Positions 14,858 through 23,378 of a stretch of DNA of 64,000 nucleotides are shown here, piece by piece (position 1 is the first letter of the stretch; every line of letters starts with the position of its first letter). The DNA comes from Streptomyces fumigatiscleroticus. GTDB lineage: Bacteria > Actinomycetota > Actinomycetes > Streptomycetales > Streptomycetaceae. A program made the translations under genes and the position numbers. The notes below the pieces were generated by a model. It searched no databases and had not been told where the DNA came from. It saw only the letters and a program-made list of their open reading frames with translations. Where the stretch lies: positions 496,001 to 560,000 of the forward strand of contig NZ_BMQF01000001.1 of the NCBI RefSeq assembly GCF_014647975.1. Direction: 5' to 3'.

Positions 14858-16411
14858 ATGGCGGGGACGACGACCGGGACCGGACTGCCGAAGGGTTTCC
14901 GCAGCGCCGAGCTGGGCTGGCCCCGGCTGGACCGCATCCCGCATCCGCCGCACCGGCTGCCCCTGCTCGGCGACGTGCTCGGCGCCGACCGGAGCACCCC
15001 CCTCCAGGACTCGATGCGCCTCGCCCGCCGGCTGGGGCCGATCTTCCGGCGCAGGGCCTTCGGCAAGGAGTTCGTGTTCGTGTGGGGTGCCCGGCTCGCG
15101 GCCGACCTGGCCGACGAGTCGCGCTTCGCCAAGCACGTGGGGCTGGGCGTCGCCAATCTGCGGCCGATAGCCGGGGACGGGCTCTTCACGGCGTACAACC
15201 ACGAGCCCAACTGGCAGCTGGCGCACGACGTGCTGGCCCCGGGCTTCAGCCGGGAGGCCATGGCCGGCTACCACCCGATGATGCTGGCGGTGGCCGGGCG
15301 GCTCATGGAGCACTGGGACCGCGCGGTGGCGGCGGGCCGGGCGGTGGACGTGCCCGGCGACATGACCAAGCTGACCCTGGAGACGATCGCCCGCACCGGC
15401 TTCGGGCACGACTTCGGCTCCTTCGAACGCTCCCGGCCGCACCCCTTCGTCACCGCGATGGTGGGCACGCTCACCCACGCCCAGCGCCTCAACTCCGTGC
15501 CCGCGCCGCTGGCCCCGCTGCTGCTGCGCGGCGCCAGGCGCCGCAACGCCGCCGACCTCGCCCTCCTCAACCGCACGGTCGACGACCTGGTCCGCGCCCG
15601 CCGCTCCGGTGACGGCGACGGCGACGGCGACGGGGACGGGGACGGGAACAGGGACCTGCTCGGCCGGATGCTCCAGACGGCCCATCCGGTCACCGGGGAA
15701 CGGCTGTCGCCGCAGAACGTCCGCCGCCAGGTGATCACCTTCCTGGTCGCCGGCCACGAGACCACCTCGGGCGCGCTCTCCTTCGCCCTGCACTATCTCT
15801 CCCGCCACCCCGACGTCGCGGCCCGCGCCCGCGCCGAGGTGGACCGCGTCTGGGGCGGCACGGCGCAGCCGGAGTACGAGCAGGTGGCCCGGCTGCGCTA
15901 CGTGCGCCGGGTGCTGGACGAGTCGCTGCGGCTGTGGCCGACCGCACCCGCCTTCGCCCGGGAGGCCCGACGGGACACGGTGCTGGACGGTGTCCATCCG
16001 ATGCGGCGCGGCGCGTGGGCGCTGGTCCTCACGCCGATGCTGCACCGCGATCCCGAGGTGTGGGGACCGGACGCCGAGCGGTTCGACCCCGACCGGTTCG
16101 AGGCCGGGGCGGTACGGTCCCGCCCCCCGCACACCTTCAAGCCGTTCGGCACCGGCGCCCGGGCGTGCATCGGGCGGCAGTTCGCGCTGCACGAGGCCAC
16201 TCTCGTCCTCGGCCTGCTGCTCCGCCGCTACGAGCTGCGGCCCGACCCGGACTACCGGCTGCGCGTGACCGAACGGCTGACGCTGATGCCGGACGGGCTG
16301 CGGCTGCGTCTCGACCGGCGGACGGGCACCGGGGCCGGCGACGGTGCCGGGGCCGCCCCGGACGACGCCGTCTCAGATCTGCGCTGTCCAGTGCACGGGG
16401 CGGGCGAGTGA
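14858..16411 (+). CDS. Cytochrome P450, CYP102-like heme protein without reductase domain
   Basis: 517 residues. The oxygen-binding I-helix motif AGHETTSG is near residue 298, the K-helix ESLR near 354, and the heme-ligand loop FGTGARACIG has its cysteine at about 437. The N-terminal RLPLLGDVLG, the length and the HETTSG motif resemble the fatty-acid hydroxylase CYP102 heme domain, but no FMN/FAD reductase follows. Separate electron donors are therefore needed. Residues 250-263 form an unusual Gly-Asp repeat encoded by hexanucleotide copies, and the C-terminal tail is Gly/Ala-rich. The divergent TetR probably regulates it. The 3' end overlaps the convergent next gene by 39 bp. Confidence 0.92.
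   Translation: MAGTTTGTGLPKGFRSAELGWPRLDRIPHPPHRLPLLGDVLGADRSTPLQDSMRLARRLGPIFRRRAFGKEFVFVWGARLAADLADESRFAKHVGLGVANLRPIAGDGLFTAYNHEPNWQLAHDVLAPGFSREAMAGYHPMMLAVAGRLMEHWDRAVAAGRAVDVPGDMTKLTLETIARTGFGHDFGSFERSRPHPFVTAMVGTLTHAQRLNSVPAPLAPLLLRGARRRNAADLALLNRTVDDLVRARRSGDGDGDGDGDGDGNRDLLGRMLQTAHPVTGERLSPQNVRRQVITFLVAGHETTSGALSFALHYLSRHPDVAARARAEVDRVWGGTAQPEYEQVARLRYVRRVLDESLRLWPTAPAFAREARRDTVLDGVHPMRRGAWALVLTPMLHRDPEVWGPDAERFDPDRFEAGAVRSRPPHTFKPFGTGARACIGRQFALHEATLVLGLLLRRYELRPDPDYRLRVTERLTLMPDGLRLRLDRRTGTGAGDGAGAAPDDAVSDLRCPVHGAGE
15609..15646 (+). repeat. Hexanucleotide repeat inside the P450 gene (Gly-Asp repeat)
   Basis: Six tandem GG(N)GAC units encode alternating glycine and aspartate. The unit length of six keeps the reading frame whatever the copy number. 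The insert sits in a loop between helices before the I-helix, so length changes should be tolerated. Confidence 0.8.
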
Positions 16412-17203
16412 GCCCGGCAGCCGGGTGCCGGCGCTGCCGCGGGCCGCGTTCAGCTGGGGCTGCGTGACGAAGAACGCCCCGGTCAGATCGGCGTCCGTGA
16501 GATCGGCGTCGCGCAGGTCGGCGCCGATCAGATCCGCGCCCCGCAGATCGGCACCGGTCAGGTCGGCGGCGATGAGGCAGGCGCCGCGCAGGCTCACGCC
16601 GCGCAGATCGGCGCCCCTGAGCCGGGCACCGATCAGGTCGGCTCCCCTGCGGTCCCTGCGGCGGCCGCGGACACCGGCCCGCACCAGCTCGCTGGCCCGG
16701 AGCAGCAGGACGTCGACCTCCTGCCGGTGCGCGGCCACGTCCAGCGCGGCCAGTTCCTCCGGCGTCCCGCCGGCCAGGCGCTCGGTCCTGCCCAGCGCGC
16801 GGCGCAGACCGGCGTGGACGGGACGCGCGGCGGGCAGGGCCAGTGCCTCGGTGAGATACCGGAGCAGCTCGTGCAGCTGCCGTACGACCGGGAACACCTC
16901 GAACATGGCGCGGGCCCGCTGCGCCGGTCCCGACCGCCAGTCCTGCCCCGCGAAGGTGACCTGCGAGACCCGCTGCCCGGCGCCGAAACAGTCGTAGACC
17001 GTGCAGCCGTTGAAGCCCTTGTCCCGCAGCCGGGCGTGGATGCCGCACCGGTGGTCCTCCGCCAGGTTCGGGCAGGGCCGGCCCGCGTCCTTGTCGATCG
17101 CGAAGTCCGCCGAGGCGGCGAAGGGCAGCGCGACACAGCACAGCCCGAAGCACCGCTCGCAGTCACCGCGCAGGTCCGGCCGGCCGGACATCTGTTCTCG
17201 CAT
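16373..17203 (-). CDS. Cys-rich YkgJ-like domain fused to pentapeptide repeats
   Basis: 276 residues in two parts. The first 60 carry clustered cysteines (CERCFGLCC, PCPNL, CGIHARL, GCTVYDC), like the YkgJ/zinc- or iron-chelate-binding family. A helical middle follows. The last third, roughly residues 186-250, is a run of A(D/C)L-x-G type pentapeptide repeats forming a right-handed beta-helix. The start chosen is ATG at 17201-17203; an internal ATG at 17188 is possible. The function is not known; metal binding is inferred from the cysteines. It overlaps the 3' end of the P450 gene on the opposite strand. Confidence 0.82.
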   Translation of the reverse strand: MREQMSGRPDLRGDCERCFGLCCVALPFAASADFAIDKDAGRPCPNLAEDHRCGIHARLRDKGFNGCTVYDCFGAGQRVSQVTFAGQDWRSGPAQRARAMFEVFPVVRQLHELLRYLTEALALPAARPVHAGLRRALGRTERLAGGTPEELAALDVAAHRQEVDVLLLRASELVRAGVRGRRRDRRGADLIGARLRGADLRGVSLRGACLIAADLTGADLRGADLIGADLRDADLTDADLTGAFFVTQPQLNAARGSAGTRLPGSLARPVHWTAQI

Positions 17204-17225
17204 GGGCCTCAGCGTACTGACCGGC

Positions 17226-18527
17226 TCACACCTCGTCCCGCACCAGTGCCAGCAGCCGGTCCAGGACGCGGGGGCCGCCGGCCCGGACGCCGTCGTGTTC
17301 GAACTCGTCGGTGACCCAGGTGCGCAGACCGCGGACGGCGCGGGCGGTGGTGAGGGAGTGGGCGGTGTCGACGTACATGTCGTCGTGGTAGACGGCCGCG
17401 GCGGCCGGGACCTGGTTGGCGGCGAGGCGGGCGGGGTCGTACAGGGGCGTCCAGCCGGTGCGGGCGGCCAGCAGTTCGGCGGTCTCGCGCAGCGGGCGCA
17501 GCGCGGGGTCGCTCTCGAACATCCACGGGTGGATCGTTTCGCCGGTGAAGAGCAGCGGTCCGTCGCCGGCCAGCGCCTTGGCGGCGTCGAACTGCGGGAA
17601 CTCGGCGCGGACCCGCTCGGCCGCCCAGGCGGTGGGCCGCTCGTCCTGGCCGTAGATCGCCTCGTGGACCAGCGCGTACAGCGGGTGGCCCGCGTACGAC
17701 AGGAGTTGCTGCACCTGTTCCTGGAAGGCGTCGGAGAGTTCCGTGCCCCCCGGGGTGCGGACGAAGGCGTCCTCCAGGAGGTAGTGCAGCCGGTGGCTGC
17801 CCTCACTGCCGCCGAGCAGGATGCCGAGCGACTGGAAGGCCTCGACGGTGAGCCGGTAGCCGTTCGGGAGCACCACCTCGTGGGTGAGGAGGTGGTCGGC
17901 GATGCGGCGGGCGCGCTCCACGTCCTGCGGGTAGCGGGCGTAGTGGGCGTTCACCTTGCGCTCGATGCGCGGGTAGGCGGCCCGGTAGACGTCGTCGGCG
18001 TGGGCGGTCAGGGACGGCAGCCCGCCGGTGACCAGGGCGGTCCGCAGGCCTTCGGGGGCCAGGGACAGATAGCTCACCGTGCAGAAGCCGCCGAAGCTCT
18101 GTCCGAGCACCGTCCAGGGGGCGCCGCCGGTGATCTGCGGGCGGATCGCCTCGCAGTCGCGGACGATGGAGTCGGCGCGGAAGTGCGTGAGGTAGCGGGC
18201 CTGCTCGGCGGGGGTGCCGCGGAGCGGGAGCGTCTGCCGGTTGGCGGGGGTGGAGGCACCGGTGCCGCGCTGGTCGAGGAGGAGGACGCGGTACTCCTGA
18301 AGGGCCCGGCCGAGCCATGCCTGCCTGCCGATGAAGCGGTTGGCGCCGAAGCCGGGGCCGCCCTGGAGATAGAGCAGCCACGGCAGGTCCTGGTGCGCCT
18401 TGTCGCTCGCGACGACCTCGCGGGCGTACAGCTCGATCGTCTCCCCCGCGGGGTCGTCGTGGTCGAGGGGCACGGTGAAGCGGCGGTCGGTGAGGACGAC
18501 GCCGGGCTGGCGGTAGCTGACGGTCAA
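17226..18527 (-). CDS. Alpha/beta hydrolase, proline iminopeptidase-like
   Basis: 433 residues, the size of the larger prolyl-aminopeptidase group. The oxyanion motif LQGGPGFGAN is near residue 53, the nucleophile elbow is GQSFGG with its serine near residue 143, and a large helical cap follows. Late His/Asp candidates are in VPAAAAVYHDDMYVDTAHS. The TTG at 18525-18527 with GGGAG five bases upstream is the most plausible start. It likely removes N-terminal proline or similar residues from peptides. The gene sits next to the rhamnose regulator but no functional link is evident. Confidence 0.87.
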   Translation of the reverse strand: MTVSYRQPGVVLTDRRFTVPLDHDDPAGETIELYAREVVASDKAHQDLPWLLYLQGGPGFGANRFIGRQAWLGRALQEYRVLLLDQRGTGASTPANRQTLPLRGTPAEQARYLTHFRADSIVRDCEAIRPQITGGAPWTVLGQSFGGFCTVSYLSLAPEGLRTALVTGGLPSLTAHADDVYRAAYPRIERKVNAHYARYPQDVERARRIADHLLTHEVVLPNGYRLTVEAFQSLGILLGGSEGSHRLHYLLEDAFVRTPGGTELSDAFQEQVQQLLSYAGHPLYALVHEAIYGQDERPTAWAAERVRAEFPQFDAAKALAGDGPLLFTGETIHPWMFESDPALRPLRETAELLAARTGWTPLYDPARLAANQVPAAAAVYHDDMYVDTAHSLTTARAVRGLRTWVTDEFEHDGVRAGGPRVLDRLLALVRDEV

Positions 18528-18629
18528 CGAGGCTCCCGGGACGCGGAGATTTTTCGGGCCGCGTCCCAGTTCAGCACATGGTCCTACGGCCACCGGGCCC
18601 GGGATCGTGACAACGTGCCGAGCCGCCGG

Positions 18630-19655
18630 TCAGCGCGCGGCGAGGCTGGAGCGCCGGACCACCAGCTCCGGCTGGAGGACGACCCGCCGGTGCTCATGGG
18701 CCCGGGCCGCGCCCTGTGCGTCGGTCTCCTCCAGCAGCAGCTCGGCGGCCATGGCGCCCATGGTGACGGCGGGCTGCCGCACCGAGGTGAGCGGGACGGC
18801 CGCGGCGGCGGCGAACTCGATGTCGTCGTAGCCGACGATCGCGAGGTCGTCGGGGACGCCGACACCGGCCGCGTACATGGCCTGGAGCACGCCGAGCGCC
18901 AGCAGGTCGTTGGCGCAGAAGACGGCGGTGGGCCTCTCGGCGAGGCCCAGCAGGCGGGCGCCCGCGTCCCGGCCGGCGGCCACGTCCAGCCGTTCGGTGG
19001 GCAGCTCGCGCAGCGCGTCGGGGCCGAGCCCGGCCTCGGCGAGCGCGTTCAGGGCGCCGGTGCGGCGGTCCCGGACCTGGTTGAGGCCGGGCGGGCCGCT
19101 GACGTAGGCGAGGGAGCGGTGCCCGGCGTCCACCAGGTGGCGGACGGCCAGGGCGCCGCCCGCGACGTCGTCGACGGAGACCGAGCACTCGGTGGTGCCC
19201 TCGGCGACCCGGTCGACGAGGACGAAGGGGATGTTGTGGCGCCGGAAGGCGGCGATGTTGCGGCCGGTGGCGTCGGCCGGGGTCAGCAGTACGCCCCGCA
19301 CCCGCTGTTCGGCGAAGAGCGAGAGGTACTCGGCCTCCTCGCCGGGGCTCTGGGCGCTGTTGCAGACCATCACGCCGAGCCCCGCGTCACGGGCGGCGCG
19401 TTCGGCGCCGCGGGCCAGGTCCACGAAGAAGGGGTTGCCCATGTCCAGCACGAGCAGCCCCATGATCCGGCTGCGGCCGGCGCGCAGCTGGCGCGCGGAC
19501 TCGCTGCGGACATAGCCGAGCCGGTCGATCGCGGACAGCACGCGCGCCCGGGTCTCCGTGGCGACCGTGTCCGGACGGTTGATGACGTTCGAGACCGTGC
19601 CCACGGAGACTCCGGCGGCACGGGCGACGTCCTTGATACCCACCGACTGGGCCAT
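18630..19655 (-). CDS. LacI family repressor of the rhamnose genes
   Basis: 341 residues. The LacI helix-turn-helix and hinge are at residues 6-60 (IKDVARAAGVSVGTVSNVIN), followed by a periplasmic-binding-protein-like sensor domain (GYDDIEFAAAAAVPLTSVRQP near residue 270). It is the only regulator within the rhamnose cluster. The inverted repeat GTGAA-N5-TTCAC at 19687-19701, 31 bp upstream of its start, resembles the operators at 24937 and 25101, so it probably represses itself and the whole regulon and responds to rhamnose or a derivative. Confidence 0.92.
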   Translation of the reverse strand: MAQSVGIKDVARAAGVSVGTVSNVINRPDTVATETRARVLSAIDRLGYVRSESARQLRAGRSRIMGLLVLDMGNPFFVDLARGAERAARDAGLGVMVCNSAQSPGEEAEYLSLFAEQRVRGVLLTPADATGRNIAAFRRHNIPFVLVDRVAEGTTECSVSVDDVAGGALAVRHLVDAGHRSLAYVSGPPGLNQVRDRRTGALNALAEAGLGPDALRELPTERLDVAAGRDAGARLLGLAERPTAVFCANDLLALGVLQAMYAAGVGVPDDLAIVGYDDIEFAAAAAVPLTSVRQPAVTMGAMAAELLLEETDAQGAARAHEHRRVVLQPELVVRRSSLAAR

Positions 19656-19686
19656 CGGGCAGGGACCTCCTGGAGGACGAGGGGCG

Positions 19687-19701
19687 GTGAAAGACCTTCA
19701 C
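19687..19701. promoter_or_regulatory. Candidate LacI autoregulatory operator
   Basis: GTGAA-AGACC-TTCAC, a 5-bp inverted repeat just upstream of the lacI gene. It shares the TGAAA/TTCA arms of the stronger sites in the rhaT-rhaI region but with a longer centre. Confidence 0.45.
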
Positions 19702-19779
19702 ATTACCGTCAAGACGCCCCGGAACCGACACGGTCGTACGAGCGGCCGTACGTCGCCGGACCCGTCCGCACGGCCGGTG

Positions 19780-20100
19780 TCAGGCGAGGTGGAAGACCTC
19801 GGTGAGCGGCTTCATCGCCTCGTCGGGGCGGGCGCCGTCGAGGGACTCGAAGAAGGGGCCCATCTCGGCCTGCCAGCGGGCGTTGACCTCGGTGGCCTCC
19901 ATGCCGGCCTTGGCGGCCTCGAAGTCCTCGGTCTCCAGATAGCCGACGAGCAGGCCGTCGTCGCGCAGGAAGAGGGAGTAGTTGTGCCAGCCGGTGGCGG
20001 AGAGCGCCTCGCGCATCTCCGGCCACACGTCCGCATGGCGTTCGCGGTACTCGGCGATGGCGTCCTGACGGACCTTGAGCAGGAAACAGACGCGCTGCAT
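19780..20100 (-). CDS. rhaM: L-rhamnose mutarotase
   Basis: 106 residues, the normal size of the RhaM family. Landmarks are the N-terminal CFLLKV, YRERHADVWPEM with the conserved Tyr and His, WHNYSLFL and GYLETEDF. It interconverts the alpha and beta anomers of L-rhamnose so that the imported sugar matches the isomerase. It is the last gene of the importer operon, 90 bp after the binding-protein gene, from which it is separated by a hairpin. Confidence 0.93.
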   Translation of the reverse strand: MQRVCFLLKVRQDAIAEYRERHADVWPEMREALSATGWHNYSLFLRDDGLLVGYLETEDFEAAKAGMEATEVNARWQAEMGPFFESLDGARPDEAMKPLTEVFHLA

Positions 20101-20140
20101 GGAGTACCGCTCCTTCGGTGGTGGGACGAGAGGGGGGGAC

Positions 20141-20165
20141 GGGTCCGCCGCTCGGGGGCGGACCC
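20141..20165 (-). terminator. Intercistronic hairpin between rhaS and rhaM
   Basis: GGGTCCGCC (20141-20149) pairs with GGCGGACCC (20157-20165) around a 7-base loop. Without a T-tract it may only attenuate or stabilise the 3' end of the abundant binding-protein message, a common arrangement after solute-binding-protein genes. Confidence 0.45.
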
Positions 20166-20190
20166 GGGGAACGCCGGGGAAGGACAGGGA

Positions 20191-21273
20191 TCAGAAGTCG
20201 AAGTCGTCGATGTTCTTGGCGTCGAAGACGGTCGGCTTGCCGAGGGTGATCACGCCGTCCTTGCCGATCGTGTACTCGCCCATGGAACCGGCCTTGAAGG
20301 TCTCGCCCTCCTTGCCGGTGATCTGCCCGGAGGACAGGGCGACGGCCGTGCGCGCGGCCAGCTCGCCCAGCTTGGCCGGGTCCCACAGCTCGAACGCCTC
20401 GACGGTGCCGTTCTTGACGTACTTGCGCATGTCGTTGGGGGTGCCGAGGCCGGTCAGCTTGACCTTGCCCTTGTACTTGGAGCCGGACAGGTACTGGGCC
20501 GCCGCCTTGATGCCGACCGTGGTCGGGGAGATGATGCCCTTGAGGTTCGGGTACTCCTGGAGCAGGCCCTGGGTCTGCTGGAAGGACTGCTGGGCGTCGT
20601 CGTTGCCGTAGGCGACCTTGACCAGCTTGATGTCCTTGTACTTGGAGTCCTTCAGCTCCTCCTTCATGTAGTCGATCCAGGTGTTCTGGTTGGTCGCGGT
20701 CTGCGCGGCCGACAGGATCGCGATCTCGCCCTTGTAGTCGATCTGCTCGGCGAGCAGCTGCACCTCGGTGCGGCCCAGGTCCTCGGCGGAGGCCTGCGAG
20801 ATGAAGGCGTTGCGGCAGTCGGCCTTGGTGTCGGAGTCGTAGGTGACGACCTTGATGTCGTTCGTCATGGCCTGCTTGAGCGCGGTGCACAGCGCGCCCG
20901 GGTCCTGCGCGGAGACGGCCATCGCGTCGACCTGCTGCTGGGTGAGCGTGTTGACGTAGGAGACCTGGCCGGAGGTGTCGGTGGCGCTGGAGGGGCCGAC
21001 CTCCTTGTAGCTGGAGCCCAGCTCCTTCACGGCCTTCTCGCCGCCCTTGTCGGCGGTGGTGAAGTAGGGGTTGTTGACCTGCTTGGGCAGGAATCCGATG
21101 GTCAGGCCCTTCTTGGTGGCGGCGTTCGGGTCGGCCTTGCCGGCCGCCGCGGCCGAGCCGCCCTCGTCCTTCACGTCCTCCTTGGTGGTGCCGCCGCAGG
21201 CGGTCAGGGCCAGGGCCAGGGAGGTGGCGGCGGCGAGGGCCGCGCAGGAACGGCGGATCGAGGACTTGCGCAT
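20191..21273 (-). CDS. rhaS: Rhamnose ABC transporter substrate-binding lipoprotein
   Basis: 360 residues. It has an N-terminal signal peptide with the lipobox LTAC-G (cysteine near residue 26), then a Gly/Ala/Lys linker and a sugar-binding type 1 periplasmic fold (TIGFLPKQVNNPYF; VDAMAVSAQDPGALC). It belongs to the RhaS/AraF group by operon context. It should capture rhamnose outside the cell and present it to the RhaPQ permease. The ATG at 21271-21273 is preferred because the signal peptide begins there (MRKSSIRRS). Confidence 0.93.
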   Translation of the reverse strand: MRKSSIRRSCAALAAATSLALALTACGGTTKEDVKDEGGSAAAAGKADPNAATKKGLTIGFLPKQVNNPYFTTADKGGEKAVKELGSSYKEVGPSSATDTSGQVSYVNTLTQQQVDAMAVSAQDPGALCTALKQAMTNDIKVVTYDSDTKADCRNAFISQASAEDLGRTEVQLLAEQIDYKGEIAILSAAQTATNQNTWIDYMKEELKDSKYKDIKLVKVAYGNDDAQQSFQQTQGLLQEYPNLKGIISPTTVGIKAAAQYLSGSKYKGKVKLTGLGTPNDMRKYVKNGTVEAFELWDPAKLGELAARTAVALSSGQITGKEGETFKAGSMGEYTIGKDGVITLGKPTVFDAKNIDDFDF

Positions 21274-21331
21274 GGTGGATTCCTTAACAGATGGGCTGGG
21301 AGATAACGGGGATGGTCTGAGCATGGGGGGA

Positions 21332-22345
21332 CTAGGGCGTGGGGCTGGGGGCCTTGGACACCGGGGCCGCGGCGGCCCGGCGGCCGGCCCGGGCGACGGC
21401 GAGCTGGCGGGCGACCCGGGGGCCGAGCACGGAGACGACGAGCAGGACGCCGGTGACGACGATCTGCGACTGCGCGGAGACGTTGACCAGGCTCATCACG
21501 TTCTGGAGCGCGCCGAGCAGGAAGACGCCCGCGATCGCGCCGCCCAGGGTGCCCTTGCCGCCGTCGAAGTCGATGCCGCCCAGCAGCACGGCGGCCACGA
21601 CGGAGAGTTCGAGCCCGGTGGCGTTGTCGTAGCGGGCGCTGGCGTAGTGCAGCGCCCAGAAGACGCCGGTGAGGGAGGCCATCAGACCGGTCACCGTGAA
21701 CAGGATCAGCTTCTGCCGCTTGACGCGGATACCGGCGAAGCGGGCGGCCTCCTCGCTGGCGCCGATCGCGAACAGCGACCGTCCGAACGGGGTGGCGTGC
21801 AGGGCGATCACGGCGATCACCAGCAGCACCAGGAAGGGCAGGAAGGCCTTGGGCAGGAAGGTGTCGCCGATGCGTCCGGCCGCGAAGTCCAGGTACTGCG
21901 AGGGGAAGTCGGTGACCGCGTCGGAGCCGAGGACGATCTGCGCGATGCCCCGGTAGGCGGCCAGCGTGCCGATGGTGACGGCGAGGGAGGGCAGGCCGAG
22001 CCGGGTCACCAGCAGGCCGTTGACCAGGCCGCAGACCACACCGAGCAGCAGGCAGATCGGGATGATCGTCTCGATGGTCATGCCCTGGTTCCACAGGGCG
22101 CCCATCACGGCCCCGGACAGGCCGGCCGTGGAGGCGACCGACAGGTCGATCTCGCCGGAGACCACCAGCAGCGTCATCGGCAGCGCGATCAGCGCGATCG
22201 GCAGGGTGTTGCCGATCAGGAACGACAGGTTGAGCGCGTTGCCGAAGCCGTCGACGAAGCCGAAGGAGAACAGCAGGACGACGATCAGGAGCGCGCCGAC
22301 GACGGTGTCCCAGCGGATGGCGCGCGTCAGGGAGGTGTCAGCCAT
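21332..22345 (-). CDS. rhaQ: Rhamnose ABC transporter permease
   Basis: 337 residues with about nine to ten hydrophobic segments. The coupling-loop motif of this permease family, EEAARFAGIRV, is near residue 205. Family motifs VSGEIDLSVASTAGLSG and GLPSLAVTIGTLAAYRG are intact. It forms a heterodimeric channel with the preceding permease. Its start overlaps the end of that gene by 8 bp, showing translational coupling. Confidence 0.93.
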   Translation of the reverse strand: MADTSLTRAIRWDTVVGALLIVVLLFSFGFVDGFGNALNLSFLIGNTLPIALIALPMTLLVVSGEIDLSVASTAGLSGAVMGALWNQGMTIETIIPICLLLGVVCGLVNGLLVTRLGLPSLAVTIGTLAAYRGIAQIVLGSDAVTDFPSQYLDFAAGRIGDTFLPKAFLPFLVLLVIAVIALHATPFGRSLFAIGASEEAARFAGIRVKRQKLILFTVTGLMASLTGVFWALHYASARYDNATGLELSVVAAVLLGGIDFDGGKGTLGGAIAGVFLLGALQNVMSLVNVSAQSQIVVTGVLLVVSVLGPRVARQLAVARAGRRAAAAPVSKAPSPTP

Positions 22346-23378
22346 GGCGGGCGTTCCTCTTCTTCAGTGCGTTGGCCACGCGCAGGGCGACGATCCGGTC
22401 GACCGCGATGGCGAGGATGAGCAGGATGCCGTTGATGGCGAGCACCCAGACGGAGCTGACGCCGAGGGCGGGCAGCACGCTGTTGATGGAGGTCAGCAGC
22501 AGCGCGCCGAGCGCCGCGCCGTAGACGCTGCCGGAGCCGCCGGTGAAGACCACGCCGCCGACCACGACCGCGCTGACCACGGTCAGCTCGTAGCCGTTGC
22601 CGGTGCTGGAGTCGACGTTGCCGAACCGGGCCAGGTACATGGCGCCCGCGAGACCGGCCAGGGCGCCGCAGAAGGTGTAGGCGACCAGGATCCGCTTGCG
22701 CACCGGGATGCCGGCGAGCCGGGCGGCCTCCGGGTTGGAGCCCAGCGCGTACAGCTCGCGCCCGCTGCCGAACTGCTTGAGGTAGTACGCGGTCGCCACC
22801 AGCACGGCCAGCGCGATCAGCGCCAGCCACGGCACCGCGGAGATGCCGCCGGAGCCGAAGTCGACGAAGCCGCCGGGCAGGTCGGCCGCCGTGATCTGCC
22901 GGGAGCCGACCCAGATGGAGTCGATGCCGCGGATGATGTACAGCGTGCCCAGGGTGACCACCAGCGCGGGCACCTGGCCGAGGCTGACCAGCAGGCCGTT
23001 GAGCAGGCCGAAGCCGATGCCCAGCAGCACCGCCAGGACCACGGCCACGACCGGGTTGCCGCCGCCCTGGAGATAGGTGCCGGCGGCGAAGGCGCTGATG
23101 CCGAGCGTGGAGCCGACCGACAGATCGACATTGCGGGTGATCACGACCAGGGACTGGCCGGTGGCGACCAGGACCAGGATGGTCGCGTTCAGCAGCAGGT
23201 CCTTGATGCCCTGCTCGGACAGGAACTCGCTGTTGCCCAGCTGGGTGATGACGATCATCACCAGGAAGACGGCCAGGATGGCGAGTTCGCGCATCCTGAA
23301 GACGCGGTCCACCAGCCGGGTGCCGCTGGACCTGGGCGCCTCGGCGACGGGGGCTTGCTCGGGGGCGGTGACCGTCAT
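22338..23378 (-). CDS. rhaP: Rhamnose ABC transporter permease
   Basis: 346 residues. A short hydrophilic N-terminus is followed by about nine to ten membrane helices, with [30 protein letters not shown] and the coupling motif [11 protein letters not shown] near residue 225. It is the paralogous partner of RhaQ. The ATG overlaps the stop codon of the ATPase gene (ATGA, 23375-23378). Confidence 0.93.
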   Translation of the reverse strand: MTVTAPEQAPVAEAPRSSGTRLVDRVFRMRELAILAVFLVMIVITQLGNSEFLSEQGIKDLLLNATILVLVATGQSLVVITRNVDLSVGSTLGISAFAAGTYLQGGGNPVVAVVLAVLLGIGFGLLNGLLVSLGQVPALVVTLGTLYIIRGIDSIWVGSRQITAADLPGGFVDFGSGGISAVPWLALIALAVLVATAYYLKQFGSGRELYALGSNPEAARLAGIPVRKRILVAYTFCGALAGLAGAMYLARFGNVDSSTGNGYELTVVSAVVVGGVVFTGGSGSVYGAALGALLLTSINSVLPALGVSSVWVLAINGILLILAIAVDRIVALRVANALKKRNARHG

